DNA from: a virus
DNA length: 23,213 nt
Strand: one strand, 5' to 3'
IMG/VR virus record: IMGVR_UViG_3300010430_000468
Span: 1-23,213 of that record
In this document: positions 20,847 to 23,213 of the stretch, piece by piece
Layout of the letters: the number at the start of each line of letters is the position of its first letter
How positions within the stretch are numbered: the first letter of the stretch is position 1
Made by a program: the position numbers and the translations under genes
The notes under the pieces: model-generated
What the model was told of the DNA's origin: nothing
Databases searched by the model: none
Seen by the model: the letters and a program-made list of their open reading frames with translations, nothing else

Positions 20847-23213
20847 ATGAACGATAGAAAGAGAAGTTTGTTTCCAAAGATTAACGATACGGTCGTTGAT
20901 AAAGATGGGAATACTCAGTATCTCGTCCCAAAACAATTTAACTTTTACCAGTCTGCTGCACCAAACGTGGAACAGACTCCACAGGGCGGCGCATTCAGTC
21001 GTGGTATTAAATTTACCCAAAGCGATTTGACAGCTACGGGCGGACTACTTGCAGACGCATTGGGATTCGACGGAACAGCCGAACGTTTATACGAAGCGGC
21101 TGAGAACTATTCCCGAACTGGCGCACAGATGCACCGCGATGTTCCGCGGATAGAAGATATCGACGGGGTCGGAGACGCAGCCACCTTCGCGGTCGAAACG
21201 TTGATCGAGAATCTTCCGATGCTGGCGACCATCCTCATCCCCGGTGCTGGGGTCGGCGCGTTGAGCGGTCGTATCGCAGCTAGTGCGGCAACTCGTGCCG
21301 GTTTGAGTGGAGCAGCTGTAGCTGTGAAAGGTGCACGAGCCGCAAAGTTTGCTGGTACTACCGCAAGTTTTCTTGCAGACGTAGGACTGCTTACAGGTGA
21401 GAGTGTAAACATTGCGCGAGAGAACGATGAAGACCCGTTCAGCGTGGAAGTGGTCGGTAGTGGTGCGGCGAAAGCTGCTCTAGACTTCCTTCCCATTGCC
21501 TTCATGGCGAACCGAATCGGGCTAGGAAAATTCCTGCCCCAGTTTGAGCGCAATGTCGCACGAGAGTTGGTGAACCGTCGTTACATTACCCGAGCTGCGG
21601 GTGACGCATTTACCCTGATGGCGGCAGAGATTCCTACAGAAACATTGCAGGAAGTAATCAACATCGGGTTGGACAGAACATATAAAGATATCGAAGGTGA
21701 GTTGAGCGAGGAAGAACTTAGCCAGCTCAAGAACGCCGCGGCAGGTGCTGCAAGTTTCGGTCTGTTTGGATTCGGGACTGGTATCCGTGCACGTAACCCT
21801 AACGCTATCGACCCAAGTAAGTTCTCGGTCAACGAGAAGGGCGAAGTATTAGACGAAAATGGTAATCCATTGTTTCCTAGAACTAAGGGCGACCCGAATC
21901 AGGGCGTGCAGATGGAGCTGGACTTAGAAGAAACTGGCGGACCTCGTCAACTTGAAATGGATTTTCGTGACGCTACACCAAATGTGAATAATGAGTCGGG
22001 TAGTCCGCTGATCTTTGACCCAAATCAGCTTGAGTTGGATCTGGGTGAAGACTTAGTCAATCCTAACAAAGATACAGGAGAAGGGCCGACTTCTACCCCC
22101 GACCAACAGATACCTCTACCCGGTCTTGACCCACACCTAATGCCGGCAGAAGCCGCACCTAAGCAGGAAGATTTATTCAATTCTCCTTCGCAACTGGAAG
22201 AAGTAGATACGGGTGTCGAGTCTTTGCGGGGCGAGCCTGGAACCTATGAACTACTCCACGGATATACTGACGATCCCTCCCACCCATTGGAAACAGACGG
22301 AGAGTTTCTGCCACTTGGTCATGCTGAGGTAGAAAACTGGACAGGGATGTCCGGTCGCGCGCTAGGGGAAGGTATCTACATGGGTCGCAACGTAGACGCA
22401 GCTTGGTATAATGGCGAGCTAATGCACCACGGTGCTATCGCGAACGTGAGTGCGGACTTAACCCCCATGACTGTTACGCCTGACAATCTCCCAGCATGGG
22501 CGAGTTTTGTAGAAGAGGCGTATCAGGAATTTGCGCATAATCCGGAACTTGGTGGTGACACACAGCTGAACGTTGTAACCATGCGGGACCTAGATACTCT
22601 CGAAGAATACACAGAATATGTGAACAGAGATCCTGACGGTGTGCTGAGTATTGGTAATAACCACGAGCGTTTCGCACAATATCTACAGGGCAAAATCAAG
22701 GCGTTAGGGTATGACTCGCTAGCGATCAATCTACCCCAAGGTCATAACTTTACTATCCGACAGGGTGAGCTATTCCTCCAGCCGCAAGTTGTGTATTTTG
22801 GAGATAAGGCTGACGGGATTAGAGTCAAGGGCAAGACGGACGGATTCTACGAGGGTCGCGAAAGTTTGAATATCCCTAGCCCTAACTCCCCTGTATATAG
22901 TAGAACCTCTGGTCAGGATTACTACAGCCCAGATAATGCGTATCAACAAGCTCTAGTAGAACCCGACGGTACTATCAATGTCCGCTACTATGGCGCGTCC
23001 TTTGCGATGAGTCCAGAAGAATTTGCACGAATGGAAGCGATAGATACAGAGATCAACAAACTTTGGTCGCAGGTGATGAAGAAGAATGAAAATGTAGACA
23101 AGGCGGCGATCCAGGAACAGATACGGATATTGAACCGCGAGCGTCTGGCATTGAGATTGGCGGCAAGAGATCGCTCCATTATTCGGGTTCCCCAAGGTTA
23201 CAATCTTATTAAG
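20847..23213 (+). CDS. Large polyvalent ejection-type protein with clamp motifs and an ART-like domain (right end missing)
   Basis: Open through 789 codons to the window edge, so the C-terminus is missing. Residues 122-148 and 205-222 are hydrophobic, possibly membrane-active; AEIPTETLQEVIN (260-272) is typical of large phage polyvalent proteins. Residues 350-450 are a disordered acidic linker with five Q-x-x-L type motifs: QMELDL (355), QLEMDF (368), QLELDL (394), QIPLP (421) and QEDLF (440). All resemble sliding-clamp binding peptides. Residues 465-655 resemble a PARP-like ADP-ribosyltransferase: LLHG (His471), GEGIYM (Tyr511), GYDSL (621-625) and GELFLQP (Glu641), giving an H-Y-E triad. 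The ATG follows AAAGGA. Position suggests injection with the DNA. ART and clamp roles are inferred. Confidence 0.8.
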   Translation, partial: MNDRKRSLFPKINDTVVDKDGNTQYLVPKQFNFYQSAAPNVEQTPQGGAFSRGIKFTQSDLTATGGLLADALGFDGTAERLYEAAENYSRTGAQMHRDVPRIEDIDGVGDAATFAVETLIENLPMLATILIPGAGVGALSGRIAASAATRAGLSGAAVAVKGARAAKFAGTTASFLADVGLLTGESVNIARENDEDPFSVEVVGSGAAKAALDFLPIAFMANRIGLGKFLPQFERNVARELVNRRYITRAAGDAFTLMAAEIPTETLQEVINIGLDRTYKDIEGELSEEELSQLKNAAAGAASFGLFGFGTGIRARNPNAIDPSKFSVNEKGEVLDENGNPLFPRTKGDPNQGVQMELDLEETGGPRQLEMDFRDATPNVNNESGSPLIFDPNQLELDLGEDLVNPNKDTGEGPTSTPDQQIPLPGLDPHLMPAEAAPKQEDLFNSPSQLEEVDTGVESLRGEPGTYELLHGYTDDPSHPLETDGEFLPLGHAEVENWTGMSGRALGEGIYMGRNVDAAWYNGELMHHGAIANVSADLTPMTVTPDNLPAWASFVEEAYQEFAHNPELGGDTQLNVVTMRDLDTLEEYTEYVNRDPDGVLSIGNNHERFAQYLQGKIKALGYDSLAINLPQGHNFTIRQGELFLQPQVVYFGDKADGIRVKGKTDGFYEGRESLNIPSPNSPVYSRTSGQDYYSPDNAYQQALVEPDGTINVRYYGASFAMSPEEFARMEAIDTEINKLWSQVMKKNENVDKAAIQEQIRILNRERLALRLAARDRSIIRVPQGYNLIK

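Noticed and set aside
21107-21832. Minus-strand frames of 148 and 83 aa
   Set aside because: Antisense to the large ejection-type protein, whose plus-strand frame is open for all 789 codons in the window.

Overview
The window looks like the left part of a tailed, podovirus-like bacteriophage genome, or an intact prophage of that kind. The evidence is a recognisable virion programme in one rightward block: small terminase-like protein, large terminase, portal, scaffold-like protein, major capsid protein of the SU10/DUF5309 type, a short-tail adaptor, a fibre with tandem repeats, a nozzle-like protein and large ejection-type internal proteins. No tape-measure, sheath or tail-tube gene is seen, which fits a short tail. 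Nothing fixes the host. The lysis genes (PF11351-type holin, DUF5675 protein, spanin-like protein) and the beta-clamp-type motifs suggest a Gram-negative, possibly marine, bacterium, but this is inference.

Left end (1-2256): three leftward genes of unknown function (162, 82 and 176 aa), each followed by its own intrinsic terminator. Two of them, 1 and 3, appear to be diverged paralogues and have sigma70-like promoters. The gaps hold a GTAAACAT repeat array (74-126), a foldable element (814-892) and a paired near-palindromic motif (2117-2157). That motif recurs at 18906-18942 with the same 23-nt spacing.

Rightward block (2257 to the right edge): genes are packed end to end with frequent TAATG/TGATG or short overlaps. 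An SGNH-hydrolase-like spike or depolymerase comes first, apparently behind a 16-codon leader ORF. It is followed by two small proteins, a TerS-like protein, a PD-(D/E)XK nuclease, TerL, portal, a small overlapping gene, a Q-rich scaffold-like protein and the capsid gene with a terminator behind it. Next come a small gene, a lysis cassette (11712-13149), the adaptor, fibre and nozzle, two small proteins, and four internal or structural proteins. The last of these runs off the window.

The most interesting content is in that last protein (20847 onward). It resembles a large polyvalent ejection protein. It carries five short motifs matching the bacterial sliding-clamp binding consensus within 90 residues, then a putative PARP-like (H-Y-E) ADP-ribosyltransferase domain. 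The same hexapeptide QLELDL occurs in the small acidic protein at 3831-4100. Together with the recurring 23-nt-spaced motif, these are the best candidates here for undescribed biology. All functional calls come from reading the sequence alone; no database search was run.
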